Shown in pieces: positions 54,537 to 64,000 of a DNA stretch of 64,000 nucleotides (position 1 is the first letter of the stretch; every line of letters begins with the position of its first letter). Both the position numbers and the translations under genes were made by a program. The stretch is from NCBI GenBank assembly GCA_016195805.1, contig JACPYT010000011.1, forward strand, positions 62,001 through 126,000. The letters run 5' to 3'. A model generated the notes under the pieces. That model was not told the origin of the DNA, did not search any database, and was given only the letters and a program-made list of their open reading frames with translations. Source of the stretch: Hydrogenophilales bacterium (lineage in GTDB: Bacteria > Pseudomonadota > Gammaproteobacteria > Burkholderiales > Thiobacillaceae).

Positions 54537-56348
54537 TTATGCGATGAATGCCAGGGGGTCGGCCTGGTCGGCCGGCTTCTGCCCAGCGGTCTCGATGAAG
54601 ATGCGATGCCAGACGGCAAAGTTGAGCAGCGTCCACAAGGCTGTGCTGTGCTTCGCCCCCTGCTGCTGCGCGAGCAGCAGCTTGCGGACTTCCGCAGGAT
54701 CGAACCAGGCGCGGATGCCTTCAGAATCCGGCAGCACCTTGAGCAGGGTCTGCAGGCGCTCGCCGCGCAGCCAGTCGTCGACCGGGACGGTAAAGCCTTT
54801 CTTGCGCGACCACAGATGTTCGCGCGGCAAATAGCGCTCGCCCCACAAGCGCAGGAAGCGCTTGCCTGTGCGCCTTTCGATCTTGTACCCATCCGGCAGC
54901 GCCAGTCCGAATTCGACCACACGATGATCGAGAAAGGGGACGCGCCCTTCGATGCCCCAGGCCATCAGCATGCGGTCGGCCTTGACCAACAGGTCGTCCG
55001 GCAGCCAGGTTTCGATGTCGACGTATTGCATGCGCTGCAGCCGCGTCCACTGCTTCGGCGTGCGCTGCCACGCTTGTTGGAACGGCTGTCGCCAGCCGTG
55101 AATGGCCTCGGCCAGTTGCGGCTTGAACAAGGCATGGGGAATGCCGGCGAAGATGCCCTTGGTGCGGAAACCGCCGCTGCCGGGCGCCCGCAGTGCAGCC
55201 AGGGTGCGCCGGATCCACGGCGCGCGATAACGCCCGTAGCCGGCGAACACCTCATCGCCGCCCTCGCCCGAGAACACCACTTTCAGCTCCTGGCCGGCAT
55301 GCTCGGCCAGCATCGAGACCGGCAGGTTGGCGTAGTCCGCGGTCAGGTCGTCGGCCGCCCACACGCTGCGCGGCAGGCAGTTCAGCATGTCGTCGGCGCT
55401 GACCTCGAACACGCTGTGACGGGTGTGGAACTGTTCGGCGACGCGGCGCGCGGCATCGAGCTCGTTGTGCACCGAGGTGCCGGGAAAGCCGACCGAGAAG
55501 GTGCGCAGCGGCTCGTCGACCCGCTGCGCCAGCAAGGCTGCGAGAAGCGACGAATCGACGCCGCCCGAGAGGAACAGCCCGAGCGGCACGTCGGCGCGCA
55601 TGTGGATGTCCATCACGTCATGCATCAGCACGCCGAAACGATCGAGCGCGTCGTCGAGCTTCAGCTCGAGCGGCGCGACTTGCAGCGGCGACCAGTAGGC
55701 GTGAGTCTCCAGCCGCAGCGTGCGGGCATCGATCCGCGCCAGATGGCCGGGCTGCAGTTTGTTCACGCCCTGCAGCAGCGTCTGCGGCGCGCAGGTGAAG
55801 TTGCTCTGCAGGAACTGGGCGAGGCCGTGCGGGTCGACCTCGGGCATGCCCTGCCAGGGCAGCAAGGCCTTGATCTCGGACGCAAACGCCAGCCCCCGGC
55901 TATCGTGGCAGTAGTAAAGCGGCTTGATGCCGAGCCGGTCGCGCGCAAGGATCAGCTCGCCGCGCCGCACGTCGTGGAGCGCGAAGGCGAACATGCCCTG
56001 CAACCGGTCGAGGAAGGCGATCCCCCACGCCTCGTAGCCGTGCAGGAGGGTTTCGCAGTCGGAGTGCGTGGCGAAGCGATGGCCAAGCGTTTCCAGCTCG
56101 GCACGCAGTTCTCGGTAGTTGTAGATCTCGCCATTGGCGACCAGCGCCAGGCTGCGGTCTTCGTTGTAGAGCGGCTGCGCGCCGCCCTCGAGGTCGATGA
56201 TGGCGAGCCGCGTATGCAGCAGGCCAACATTGCCCGCTACATGCCGCCCCTGCCCATCCGGGCCGCGATGGGCCAGGCGCTGTGCCATGTTGTCGAGCAG
56301 GGTTGCTTCGACCGGACCGGCTGAGAAGACGCCTGCGATCCCGCACAT
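54537..56348 (-). CDS. asnB: asparagine synthase (glutamine-hydrolysing)-type amidotransferase
   Basis: 603 residues. Class II glutaminase domain with the Cys2 nucleophile (MCGIAGVFSAG) and RLAIIDLEGGAQPL, NGEIYNYREL; the synthetase domain has the P-loop FLSGGVDSSLLAALL and FSGEGGDEVFAGY. It may make asparagine, but members beside exopolysaccharide loci often amidate a sugar acid or peptide. Its position between the polysaccharide genes and hisG leaves both open. Confidence 0.88.
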   Translation of the reverse strand: MCGIAGVFSAGPVEATLLDNMAQRLAHRGPDGQGRHVAGNVGLLHTRLAIIDLEGGAQPLYNEDRSLALVANGEIYNYRELRAELETLGHRFATHSDCETLLHGYEAWGIAFLDRLQGMFAFALHDVRRGELILARDRLGIKPLYYCHDSRGLAFASEIKALLPWQGMPEVDPHGLAQFLQSNFTCAPQTLLQGVNKLQPGHLARIDARTLRLETHAYWSPLQVAPLELKLDDALDRFGVLMHDVMDIHMRADVPLGLFLSGGVDSSLLAALLAQRVDEPLRTFSVGFPGTSVHNELDAARRVAEQFHTRHSVFEVSADDMLNCLPRSVWAADDLTADYANLPVSMLAEHAGQELKVVFSGEGGDEVFAGYGRYRAPWIRRTLAALRAPGSGGFRTKGIFAGIPHALFKPQLAEAIHGWRQPFQQAWQRTPKQWTRLQRMQYVDIETWLPDDLLVKADRMLMAWGIEGRVPFLDHRVVEFGLALPDGYKIERRTGKRFLRLWGERYLPREHLWSRKKGFTVPVDDWLRGERLQTLLKVLPDSEGIRAWFDPAEVRKLLLAQQQGAKHSTALWTLLNFAVWHRIFIETAGQKPADQADPLAFIA

Positions 56349-56401
56349 GCTATGTCCCTGCCGCGCGACAGCGTTCGGTCATCACGGCGCTGTGGAATGC
56401 C

Positions 56402-57064
56402 TCAGCGCGGTCCGCCGGCAGCGACTGCCGAAGCGAACGCATCGATCACCGGCTGAATCAGATTGCGCTTGAGCTTGAGTGCGGCCTGGTTCACCACCAA
56501 GCGCGAACTGATGTCGCTGATGTGCTCGACCGCGACCAGGCCGTTGGCCTTGAGCGTGCCGCCGGTGGAGACGAGATCGACGATGACGTCGGACAGGCCG
56601 ACCAGCGGCGCCAGCTCCATCGAGCCGTACAGCTTGATGAGGTCGATGTGCACACCCTTGGACGCGAAGTGGTCGCGTGCCGCGTTGACGTACTTGGTGG
56701 CGACGCGGATGCGCGCGCCCTGCTTCACCGTCCCGGCGTAGTCGTAGCCTTCGCGCACCGCCACCATCATGCGGCAGCGCGCGATCTGCAGGTCCAGCGG
56801 CTGATACAGGCCGTTGCCACCGTGTTCGTTAAGCACGTCCTTGCCGGCGATGCCGAGGTCGGCAGCACCATATTGCACATAGGTCGGCACGTCGCTGGCG
56901 CGCACGATGATGAGGCGCACGTCGGCGCGGTTGGTGCCGATGATGAGCTTGCGCGAGGACTCGGGATTCTCGGTCGGCGTGATGCCTGCCGCGGCCAGCA
57001 GCGGCAGCGTTTCCTCGAAGATGCGGCCCTTGGACAGGGCGAGCGTGATGCCGGTATTGCTCAT
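56402..57064 (-). CDS. hisG: ATP phosphoribosyltransferase, short form
   Basis: 220 residues, so the short HisG that needs HisZ as regulatory subunit. [17 protein letters not shown], then [12 protein letters not shown] and the PRPP site [14 protein letters not shown]. First step of histidine synthesis. It lies 8 nt after murA, as in many betaproteobacteria where the his operon follows; here the asnB gene comes next instead of hisD. Confidence 0.96.
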   Translation of the reverse strand: MSNTGITLALSKGRIFEETLPLLAAAGITPTENPESSRKLIIGTNRADVRLIIVRASDVPTYVQYGAADLGIAGKDVLNEHGGNGLYQPLDLQIARCRMMVAVREGYDYAGTVKQGARIRVATKYVNAARDHFASKGVHIDLIKLYGSMELAPLVGLSDVIVDLVSTGGTLKANGLVAVEHISDISSRLVVNQAALKLKRNLIQPVIDAFASAVAAGGPR

Positions 57065-57072
57065 GTTCGTTC

Positions 57073-58326
<1,254 letters not shown>

Positions 58327-58563
58327 TCAGCGTGCGGCCCAGTCTTCAGGGGTGTAGGTCTTCATCGACAGCGCGTGGATCTGCGCATGCATGCGGGTTC
58401 CGAGCGCGTCGTACACCAGGCGGTGCTGCTGGATCATGTTCTTGCCGCTGAAGGCCGGGCTGACGATGACCGCCTGGAAATGCTGGCCGTCGCCGTCCAG
58501 CTCGATGTGGTCGCACGGCAGTTTCTCGGTGATCCAGCCTTTGATGTCGTCGGGAGTGACCAT
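58327..58563 (-). CDS. ibaG: BolA family protein IbaG
   Basis: 78 residues with the BolA/IbaG pattern: IELDGDGQHFQAVIVSPAFSG, KNMIQQHRLVYDALG and a conserved His in the MHAQIHALSMKTYTPEDW tail. BolA proteins bind monothiol glutaredoxins and [2Fe-2S] clusters. In E. coli ibaG also lies between mlaB and murA, so the location supports the name. Confidence 0.93.
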   Translation of the reverse strand: MVTPDDIKGWITEKLPCDHIELDGDGQHFQAVIVSPAFSGKNMIQQHRLVYDALGTRMHAQIHALSMKTYTPEDWAAR

Positions 58564-58593
58564 GCCTGCTTACCTCGCTATATCTTGCTCAAT

Positions 58594-59349
58594 CTAGTGT
58601 CTGAGTTTGTAGCCGCTCTTCAGCAGCATCAGAGTGAGGGCGGATATTGCCACAAAGCAGGCCCCGGCGACCAGCAGGCCGAGCATAGGATCGGTGTCGG
58701 ACTGGCCGACGAACGCATAGCGAAAGCCGTCGATCAGGTAGAACACCGGATTGACGCGCGACACGGCCTGCCAGAAAGGCGGCAGCGAATGGATCGAATA
58801 GAACACGCCGGACAAAAAGGTGAGCGGCAGGATCAGGAAATTCTGGAACGCGGCCAGCTGGTCGAATTTTTCAGCCCATACGCCGGCGACGATGCCGACC
58901 GCGCCCATGACGGCGCAGGCCAGCAGCGCATACGCCAGCATCCACAGCGGATGCGGCAGCTGGAACGGCGTGTACCACAGGGTCACCGCCCATACCCCGA
59001 GGCCCACAACCAGCCCGCGGATCACCGCCGCACCCAGGTAGGCCAGGAAAAACTCCAGGTACGACAGCGGCGGCAGCAGCACGAACACGATGTTGCCCTG
59101 CATTTTCGACTGGATGAGGCTGGACGAGCTGTTGGAGAATGCGTTCTGCAGCATGCTCATCATCACCAGTCCCGGCACCAGGAAGCTGGTGTAGGAGACA
59201 CCGGGATAGACCTGGACGTGTGCCTCCAGCACGTGCGAGAAGATCAGCAGGTAGAGGAGCGCGGTCACCACCGGCGCGACCACGGTCTGCACCACCACCT
59301 TCCAGAAGCGCAGCAGCTCCTTGTAAAACAGTGCCGAGAGGCCGCTCAT
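58594..59349 (-). CDS. ABC-2 type transporter permease (YadH-like)
   Basis: 251 residues, six membrane helices. SFLVPGLVMMSMLQNAFSNSSSSLI and PLTFLSGVFYSIHSLPPFW are characteristic of the YadH/NodJ-type ABC-2 permease. The start overlaps the ATPase gene as ATGA. Substrate unknown. Its presence in the mla operon suggests an envelope lipid or polysaccharide. Confidence 0.9.
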   Translation of the reverse strand: MSGLSALFYKELLRFWKVVVQTVVAPVVTALLYLLIFSHVLEAHVQVYPGVSYTSFLVPGLVMMSMLQNAFSNSSSSLIQSKMQGNIVFVLLPPLSYLEFFLAYLGAAVIRGLVVGLGVWAVTLWYTPFQLPHPLWMLAYALLACAVMGAVGIVAGVWAEKFDQLAAFQNFLILPLTFLSGVFYSIHSLPPFWQAVSRVNPVFYLIDGFRYAFVGQSDTDPMLGLLVAGACFVAISALTLMLLKSGYKLRH

Positions 59350-60254
59350 GTGCGCTTCATGATGTCGGTGAAGACATCCTCCAGGTCGGGTTCCTGCAGG
59401 TGCATTTCGAGCACGCGCACATCCGCGCCGCGCAGATCCGCCAGCAGGGTTTCCAGCTCGGCATAGTCACCGAAATTGATGCGCCAGCAGCCGTCGGCGT
59501 CGCGCTGCAGGCGGCCCTGCCAGGGAGCTGGCACGCGCTCGGCGTCCAGCCGCAACTGCGCACAATGCTCATTGGTCAATTGCAGCAGGTTGCGCGTGGC
59601 GTCGAGTGCCACGATGCGCCCGCTTTTCAGCATGGCGATGCGGCCGCACAACGCCTCGGCCTCTTCCAGGTAATGCGTGGTCAGCAGGATGGTGTGCCCC
59701 TCGCGGTTGAGGCCGCTGACGAACTCCCACAGCGAGCGGCGCAGATCGACGTCCACCCCGGCGGTCGGTTCGTCGAGCACGATGACCGGCGGCTTGTGCA
59801 CCAGCGCTTGCGCCACCAGCAGGCGGCGCTTCATGCCGCCCGACAGGCTCTGCGTGTTCTTGTCTGCATGCGGGGTGAGATCGAGGTGATGCATGATCTC
59901 GTCGATCCAGCCGTCGTTGTGCCTGAGGCCAAAATAGCCGGACTGGATGCGCAGGGTTTCACGCACGTTGAAGAAGGGATCGTAGACCAGTTCCTGCGGC
60001 ACCACGCCGAGCGCGCGCCGCGCCTGGCGGTAGTCGCGCACCACGTCGTGGCCCATGATGGCGGCATGGCCGGAGTCGGCCCGAGTGAGTCCGGCCAGAA
60101 TCGAGATCAGCGTGGTCTTGCCCGCCCCGTTGGGTCCCAGCAGGCCGAAAAACTCGCCCGGCTGGATGTCGAGCGAAACGCCGTCGAGCGCCAGGGTGGT
60201 GCGAAAGCGCTTGCGCAGATCGCTGACGCGGATGGCTGGCGCCGCCTGATTCAT
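59346..60254 (-). CDS. ABC transporter ATPase (YadG-like)
   Basis: 302 residues. Walker A GPNGAGKTTLIS, signature LSGGMKRRLLVAQAL, Walker B VIVLDEPTAGVDVDLRRSLWE, H-loop LLTTHYLEEAEAL. The C-terminal extension (about 225-302) is of the type seen in CcmA/YadG ATPases. It pairs with the next permease; its own start overlaps the mlaB stop as ATGA. Confidence 0.93.
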   Translation of the reverse strand: MNQAAPAIRVSDLRKRFRTTLALDGVSLDIQPGEFFGLLGPNGAGKTTLISILAGLTRADSGHAAIMGHDVVRDYRQARRALGVVPQELVYDPFFNVRETLRIQSGYFGLRHNDGWIDEIMHHLDLTPHADKNTQSLSGGMKRRLLVAQALVHKPPVIVLDEPTAGVDVDLRRSLWEFVSGLNREGHTILLTTHYLEEAEALCGRIAMLKSGRIVALDATRNLLQLTNEHCAQLRLDAERVPAPWQGRLQRDADGCWRINFGDYAELETLLADLRGADVRVLEMHLQEPDLEDVFTDIMKRT

Positions 60255-60529
60255 GCCGGCAGCAATTCAGACACGCCGTACAGTTCGGCCAGCGTGGTGA
60301 AACTGGTCGGGAGGCCGGTACAGGCCAGTGTGCGCCCCGCCTTGCGGGCCTGGCGCATGGCGCTGAATATGAGCGCAAGCGCTGCCGAATCGGCAGTTTC
60401 AACCCCGCTGAAATCCAGGGTCTCGAGCCCTTTGGCCAGCCGGGGCTGCAGTTCGCGCAGCAGGCCTCCCGCGCTGTCGACCGTCACCGCGCCGGCGATG
60501 CGACAGCAGGTGTCGTCGCATGCGATCAC
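60251..60529 (-). CDS. mlaB: MlaB STAS-domain protein
   Basis: 92 residues, a single STAS domain. The conserved DFSGVETADSAALALIF contains the key threonine/serine region. MlaB stabilises the MlaF ATPase in the inner membrane MlaFEDB complex. GTG 60529 overlaps the mlaC stop as GTGA. Confidence 0.9.
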   Translation of the reverse strand: MIACDDTCCRIAGAVTVDSAGGLLRELQPRLAKGLETLDFSGVETADSAALALIFSAMRQARKAGRTLACTGLPTSFTTLAELYGVSELLPA

Positions 60530-61161
60530 GATCCGGAACGCGGCGCCGGCTGGGCGCCGCCGCGTGCAGACTGCTCGGCCAGCGTCTTGATCAGCCCGTC
60601 AATCCCTTTCTGGCGTATGGTACTGGCAAAGGATGCACGGTAATTGGTGACCAGGCTGACGCCATCGATCGTCACATCGTAGACCTTCCAGCCGAAGCTG
60701 GTCTTGTACATGCTGTAGTCGATGGGAATGGGTTGCCCACCGGGCTGGCGGATTTCGGAATGCACGGTCACGTCGGTGTCGTCCGGCTTCATCGTCAGCG
60801 GCCTGAACTCGACCGTCTGGTTGGTGAACGCCGTGAGCGAGGCGGAATAGGTCCGCACCAGCAGGTTGCGAAACTCTGTCACCAGCGCCTGTTTCTGCTG
60901 GGCAGTGGCACGCGGCCAGTTTTTTCCGACAGCCAACTGGGTCATGCGGTTGAAGTCGAAATTGGGCAGGATTTTGGCTTCGACCAGTTGATACACCTTG
61001 TGCATATTGCCGTTCTTGATTTCCTGGTCCTGCTTCAGGATGGCGATAACTTCCTGCGTGGTACTGCGTGCCAGCATATCGGGCGGCGTGTCTGCAGCCA
61101 GCGCCCGGCCGGTACTGACCCCCGATACCAGCGCCAGAAGCAGAAGAAACATGCGCAACAT
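60526..61161 (-). CDS. mlaC: MlaC periplasmic phospholipid-binding protein
   Basis: 211 residues with a signal peptide (FLLLLALVSGVSTGRALA). The Tol_Tol_Ttg2 fold has NFDFNRMTQLAVGKNWPRAT, FRNLLVRTYSASL and VYDVTIDGVSLVTNYRASF. Carries phospholipid between the outer membrane and the MlaFEDB complex. A basic/proline tail (GGAQPAPRSGS) ends it. It lies 63 nt after the TolC-like gene. Confidence 0.94.
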   Translation of the reverse strand: MLRMFLLLLALVSGVSTGRALAADTPPDMLARSTTQEVIAILKQDQEIKNGNMHKVYQLVEAKILPNFDFNRMTQLAVGKNWPRATAQQKQALVTEFRNLLVRTYSASLTAFTNQTVEFRPLTMKPDDTDVTVHSEIRQPGGQPIPIDYSMYKTSFGWKVYDVTIDGVSLVTNYRASFASTIRQKGIDGLIKTLAEQSARGGAQPAPRSGS

Positions 61162-61224
61162 AAATTATGTCCTATTCGAAAAAGAGATATCCGGGGAACC
61201 GACTACCGGGTAGACGCGCTCGCG

Positions 61225-62598
61225 TTACTTGAGTTCACCCGTCAGGCGTGCCAGCTGCGCCACATTCATGTTGTAGTCGTTCACCGTACGCAGATATTCC
61301 GTCTGCACCAGGACGTAGCTCTTGATCGCGTCGGCCACCTTGTCGGCGCTTTCCAGCCCGGCCGACAAATCGGCCAGCGACGCCACCATCCAGCGCCGTG
61401 CTGCCGCTGCCCCCTCGGCCAGATCGCGCTGCGAATTGAAATTCGCCTGGGCGTTGGCGTAGGCCTCGCCCACCTCGAACGGAATGCCCGCCACCGCAAA
61501 GGCCTTCTTGTGGTTGAGCGCTTCCAGTTCGGCCTGCGCTTCATTGACACGCGCATTGGCGGTACCGAACACGGTGTCCCACTTCACCCCCACCACCGGG
61601 GTGATGCCGCCGTTATTGAAGGGGTCGTTGATGTAGGGGTTATCCAGCCGATCGCGCTGCGAAGCATAGTTGACCTGCCCGACCACGCCGGCGTATACGT
61701 CCGGCATGCGATCCGCCTTTTTGGCTGCCACCAGCGCGCGGCGGGCGCGCAGGCCCGCCTCGAGCTCCTGCATCTCCGGACGCTCCTGCAAGGCGCGCGC
61801 CTGGAATTCGGCCAGATCGACCTGCGGGAAAGGCACCGGCGCGATGCGGTCGTCCGCCACCTTCAGATCCTCTTTCAGGCCGACGCCGGTCAGTACTTTC
61901 AGGCCATCCAGACTGATTTTTTCGACGGCGCGTGCCTGGCTTGCATATTTGGCAAGCAGGCCTTTCGCGGTTTGCAGCGCATACAGATCGGACTGTTTGG
62001 ACTCGCCGTTTTCCTTCTTGAGATTGCGTTCGACCGAGTCGATGGAGCCATTCAACCGGTCCTGCATGTCTTCCAGGAAAACCCGGGTATCGCGCGCGGT
62101 CAGGTAGCCATAGTAGGCACGTTTTGTGTCGTACACCGTATCGGTGCGCGTCTTCTTGAGTTCGCCCTGCTTGAGGTCGACGTTGCCCTGAGCGGCCTCA
62201 CCGTAATGTTCGATCTTGCCAAACGTGAAGAGCGGTTTGATCAGCGCGAAATCGAGATGCGTCCAGTCGGAAATGCCGTTTATCCTGGTGCCGTCGGAGC
62301 GCGGCGTACACGGGAACGCGGTGCATGATTGGGCGCCGTTCTGGTAAAACCCGCCCTCGACTTTCGGGGCCAGTCCGACGAAGGCATTGGCACTGAGCCG
62401 CCAGCCGTCGTTCCCTTGCACTTCCTCCACCATGCTGCGCGCGGCTTCGACCACCTGTTCGCGCTCCTTGATGCGGGGATCGGCCGCCAGGCTCATTTCC
62501 ACAGCCTGCTGCAGGTTGATGGTCTCCGCCTCGCCGGGCAGAGCGGTCAGCAGCATGCCGGCTGCCAGGAGTATGCGGGTCAGTACGTTGCGTGTCAT
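61225..62598 (-). CDS. TolC-family outer membrane protein inside the mla operon
   Basis: 457 residues with a signal peptide (RILLAAGMLLTALPGEAE). It has the repeated outer membrane efflux protein pattern: LQQAVEMSLAADPRIKEREQ, long heptad helices with alanine and glutamine, and strand-like YGYLTARDT segments. A cysteine pair sits in SCTAFPCTP. TolC proteins form trimeric outer-membrane and periplasmic tunnels. Its ATG overlaps the mlaD stop as ATGA and has an AAGAAGGAG site, so it is translated with mlaD. It occupies a slot that carries mlaA/vacJ in some relatives. Confidence 0.85.
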   Translation of the reverse strand: MTRNVLTRILLAAGMLLTALPGEAETINLQQAVEMSLAADPRIKEREQVVEAARSMVEEVQGNDGWRLSANAFVGLAPKVEGGFYQNGAQSCTAFPCTPRSDGTRINGISDWTHLDFALIKPLFTFGKIEHYGEAAQGNVDLKQGELKKTRTDTVYDTKRAYYGYLTARDTRVFLEDMQDRLNGSIDSVERNLKKENGESKQSDLYALQTAKGLLAKYASQARAVEKISLDGLKVLTGVGLKEDLKVADDRIAPVPFPQVDLAEFQARALQERPEMQELEAGLRARRALVAAKKADRMPDVYAGVVGQVNYASQRDRLDNPYINDPFNNGGITPVVGVKWDTVFGTANARVNEAQAELEALNHKKAFAVAGIPFEVGEAYANAQANFNSQRDLAEGAAAARRWMVASLADLSAGLESADKVADAIKSYVLVQTEYLRTVNDYNMNVAQLARLTGELK

Positions 62599-63077
62599 TT
62601 TGGCACTCCTTCTTGAGCTTTTCCTTCTTGAGCCTTGCCATATAAAAACTGGCCGATCAGATTTTCCAGTACGACCGCGTCCTGCGTGATCAGGATCCGA
62701 TCCTTGTTTTTCAGCATCACACTGTCGCCGCCCGGCTCCAGGCCGACGTATTGCTCGCCCAGCAGGCCCGAGGTCATGATGGATGCCGAGGTGTCCTTAG
62801 GAAAAGCATAGCGCTTGTCCAGACGCAGCGTGACGACAGCTTCGTATTTTCCATTGTCAAAACGGATATCCGCCACCCTGCCCACGACCACCCCCGCGCT
62901 TTTGACCGGTGCACGGGGTTTGAGGCCGCCAATGTTCTGGAAATCGGCAACGACTTCGTAGCTGTCAGTCGAGTTTACGGTGCTCATGCTGCCGACCTTG
63001 AGTGCCAGGAACAGCAGCGCGCCTACGCCCGCGATGACGAATAATCCCACCCAGAGATCGAGTACGGTCCTGTTCAT
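62595..63077 (-). CDS. mlaD: MlaD, MCE-domain lipid transport protein
   Basis: 160 residues. One N-terminal membrane helix (LWVGLFVIAGVGALLFLALK), then an MCE domain with FQNIGGLKPRAPVKSAGVVVG and GLLGEQYVGLEPGGD. Forms a hexameric ring on the MlaE dimer. The C-terminus carries a short duplication (KAQEG twice) from a 15-bp tandem repeat. It starts immediately after mlaE with no gap. Confidence 0.95.
   Translation of the reverse strand: MNRTVLDLWVGLFVIAGVGALLFLALKVGSMSTVNSTDSYEVVADFQNIGGLKPRAPVKSAGVVVGRVADIRFDNGKYEAVVTLRLDKRYAFPKDTSASIMTSGLLGEQYVGLEPGGDSVMLKNKDRILITQDAVVLENLIGQFLYGKAQEGKAQEGVPK
62607..62636. repeat. two tandem 15-bp repeats in the mlaD 3' end
   Basis: On the minus strand each unit reads about AAGGCTCAAGAAGGA, differing by one base, and encodes KAQEG. 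The second copy also contains the AAGAAGGAG ribosome binding site of the TolC-like gene, so the duplication copies that site too. Confidence 0.9.
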
Positions 63078-63866
63078 TTAATTGAGTCCCCGGAACATGA
63101 ATGCAGTCAAAACAAAATCCAGTGCCAGCACGACCAGGCTGGAGGTCACCACGGTCCGCGTGGTGGCGCCCGACACGCCTTCGGCGGTCGGCGGCGCGTC
63201 GTATCCCTCGAACAGCGCGATGGTGGTGACGGCCACGCCGAACACCACGCTCTTGATGACGCCGTTGAGGATGTCCTGCTCGAAATCGACGGCACCCTGC
63301 ATCTGCGACCAGAACGTGCCCTCGTCCACCCCGATCAGCCGCACGCCGACCAGGTAACCACCGAAGACGCCCAATGCGGAGAACAGGGCGGCCAGCAAGG
63401 GCATGGAAATCACGCCCGCCCAGAAGCGCGGCGCGACCACCCGCGCAATCGGGTCGATTGCCATCATTTCCATCGCCGACAGCTGCTCGGTCGCCTTCAT
63501 CAGGCCGATTTCCGCGGTGATGGCCGATCCGGCCCGGCTGGCGAACAGAAGCCCGGCCAGAACCGGCCCCAGTTCGCGCACCAGGGATAGCGCCACCAGC
63601 GTACCCAGCGCCGATTCGGAGCCATAGCGCTGCAGGGTTTCATAACCCTGCAGACCGAGCACCATGCCGACAAACAGCCCGGATACCAGAATGATGATGA
63701 GCGAGAGCACACCGGTGAAGTACATCTCGCGGATGGTCAACCCGAAGCGGCGGAATGCAGTAGCCGAGTGCAGCAGTATCGCCACGAAGAAGCGCGCTGC
63801 GAAGCCGATGCGCCAGACACCCTGGATCGTGCGGTTTCCCAGATTTTCGATCGCCTGCTTAAGCAC
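63078..63866 (-). CDS. mlaE: MlaE, lipid transport ABC permease
   Basis: 262 residues from GTG 63866. The MlaE/YrbE permease motifs are present: VLSLIIILVSGLFVGMVLGL, LVRELGPVLAGLLFASRAGS and EIGLMKATEQLSAMEMMAIDP. Five to six membrane helices. The start overlaps the mlaF stop by 8 nt. Confidence 0.97.
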   Translation of the reverse strand: MLKQAIENLGNRTIQGVWRIGFAARFFVAILLHSATAFRRFGLTIREMYFTGVLSLIIILVSGLFVGMVLGLQGYETLQRYGSESALGTLVALSLVRELGPVLAGLLFASRAGSAITAEIGLMKATEQLSAMEMMAIDPIARVVAPRFWAGVISMPLLAALFSALGVFGGYLVGVRLIGVDEGTFWSQMQGAVDFEQDILNGVIKSVVFGVAVTTIALFEGYDAPPTAEGVSGATTRTVVTSSLVVLALDFVLTAFMFRGLN

Positions 63867-64000
63867 GCTGCGCTCCCAACTGAAGGTCGTCGACGAAGGG
63901 CGGCGCTGGATAATGGAACGGCACCGGCCCGTCGGATTCTCCGTGCACGAACTGGTGCACGTAAGGCAGTCCGGAAGCGCGAATTTCGTCCGCCGTGCCC
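63859..64000 (-). CDS. mlaF: MlaF, lipid transport ABC ATPase (C-terminal end only)
   Basis: The frame enters from beyond the window end and stops at TAA 63859-63861. The visible tail includes GTADEIRASGLPYVHQFVHG, then DGPVPFHYPAPPFVDD, matching the MlaF C-terminus with its QFVxGxxDGPVPFHYP motif. The Walker motifs lie outside the window. Coordinates are truncated at 64000. Confidence 0.88.
   Translation of the reverse strand, partial: GTADEIRASGLPYVHQFVHGESDGPVPFHYPAPPFVDDLQLGAQRA

Noticed and set aside
54606-56324. 572-residue plus-strand frame opposite asnB
   Set aside because: It is a long antisense shadow in GC-rich DNA, while asnB on the minus strand has all family motifs.
60520-62328. 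602-residue plus-strand frame opposite mlaC and the TolC-like gene
   Set aside because: Antisense to two recognised genes and without recognisable domains.

Overview
The window is about 64 kb of GC-rich, gene-dense chromosome from a betaproteobacterium, most likely Thiobacillus or a close relative. Pointers are a betaproteobacterial proteasome homologue, DUF3579, an exported DsrE-like sulfur-relay protein, the fimT-fimU-pilVWXY1-pilE pilin cluster, a PEP-CTERM protein and the mla-ibaG-murA-hisG block. This assignment comes from gene content only. No rRNA, tRNA, CRISPR array, integrase or insertion sequence was seen.

Layout. 0-5 kb: phosphate-selective-type porin, orn, a small c-type cytochrome, a pterin dehydratase, a solitary CZB zinc protein, rsgA and a DsrE-like protein. 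5-11 kb (minus): one long run argD-argF-DUF2283-argG-ppnP-bph-yajQ-DJ-1, then a PuuD-like membrane gene preceded by an unannotated 31-residue membrane microprotein. 11-20 kb: DUF3579, rpsT, murJ, then ribF-ileS-lspA-fkpB-ispH on the plus strand, then a 57-residue PEP-CTERM protein. 20-27.6 kb (minus): type IV pilus minor pilin operon with the tip protein PilY1 and a PilY2-like protein. 27.7-32 kb: thiO and three core-type glycosyltransferases (families 4, 10 and 9).

32-54 kb is a large surface polysaccharide locus, almost all on the minus strand and largely joined by 4-nt stop/start overlaps. A wbpV-wbpL-wbpM-like trio should make and load the first sugar on undecaprenyl phosphate. RfbF, RfbG and RfbH make a CDP-4-keto-3,6-dideoxy sugar; a thiamine-diphosphate enzyme beside them could add a two-carbon branch, as YerE does in yersiniose synthesis. 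Wzm/Wzt export the chain, a WaaL-like ligase may attach it, and several glycosyltransferases (one with two GT2 domains) assemble it. At its far end sits an uncharacterised set: a 3-dehydroquinate-synthase-like sugar phosphate cyclase, an SDR, an HpcH/HpaI-type aldolase and an NAD-dependent epimerase. This set is my main candidate for undescribed chemistry. A decayed methyltransferase and visibly AT-richer genes (about 37-52 kb) suggest acquisition by transfer.

54-64 kb (mostly minus): asnB-type amidotransferase, then an envelope lipid transport operon mlaFED-tolC-like-mlaCB, followed by yadGH-like ABC genes, ibaG, murA and hisG. The TolC-like gene inside the mla operon is unusual. The window ends inside mlaF.
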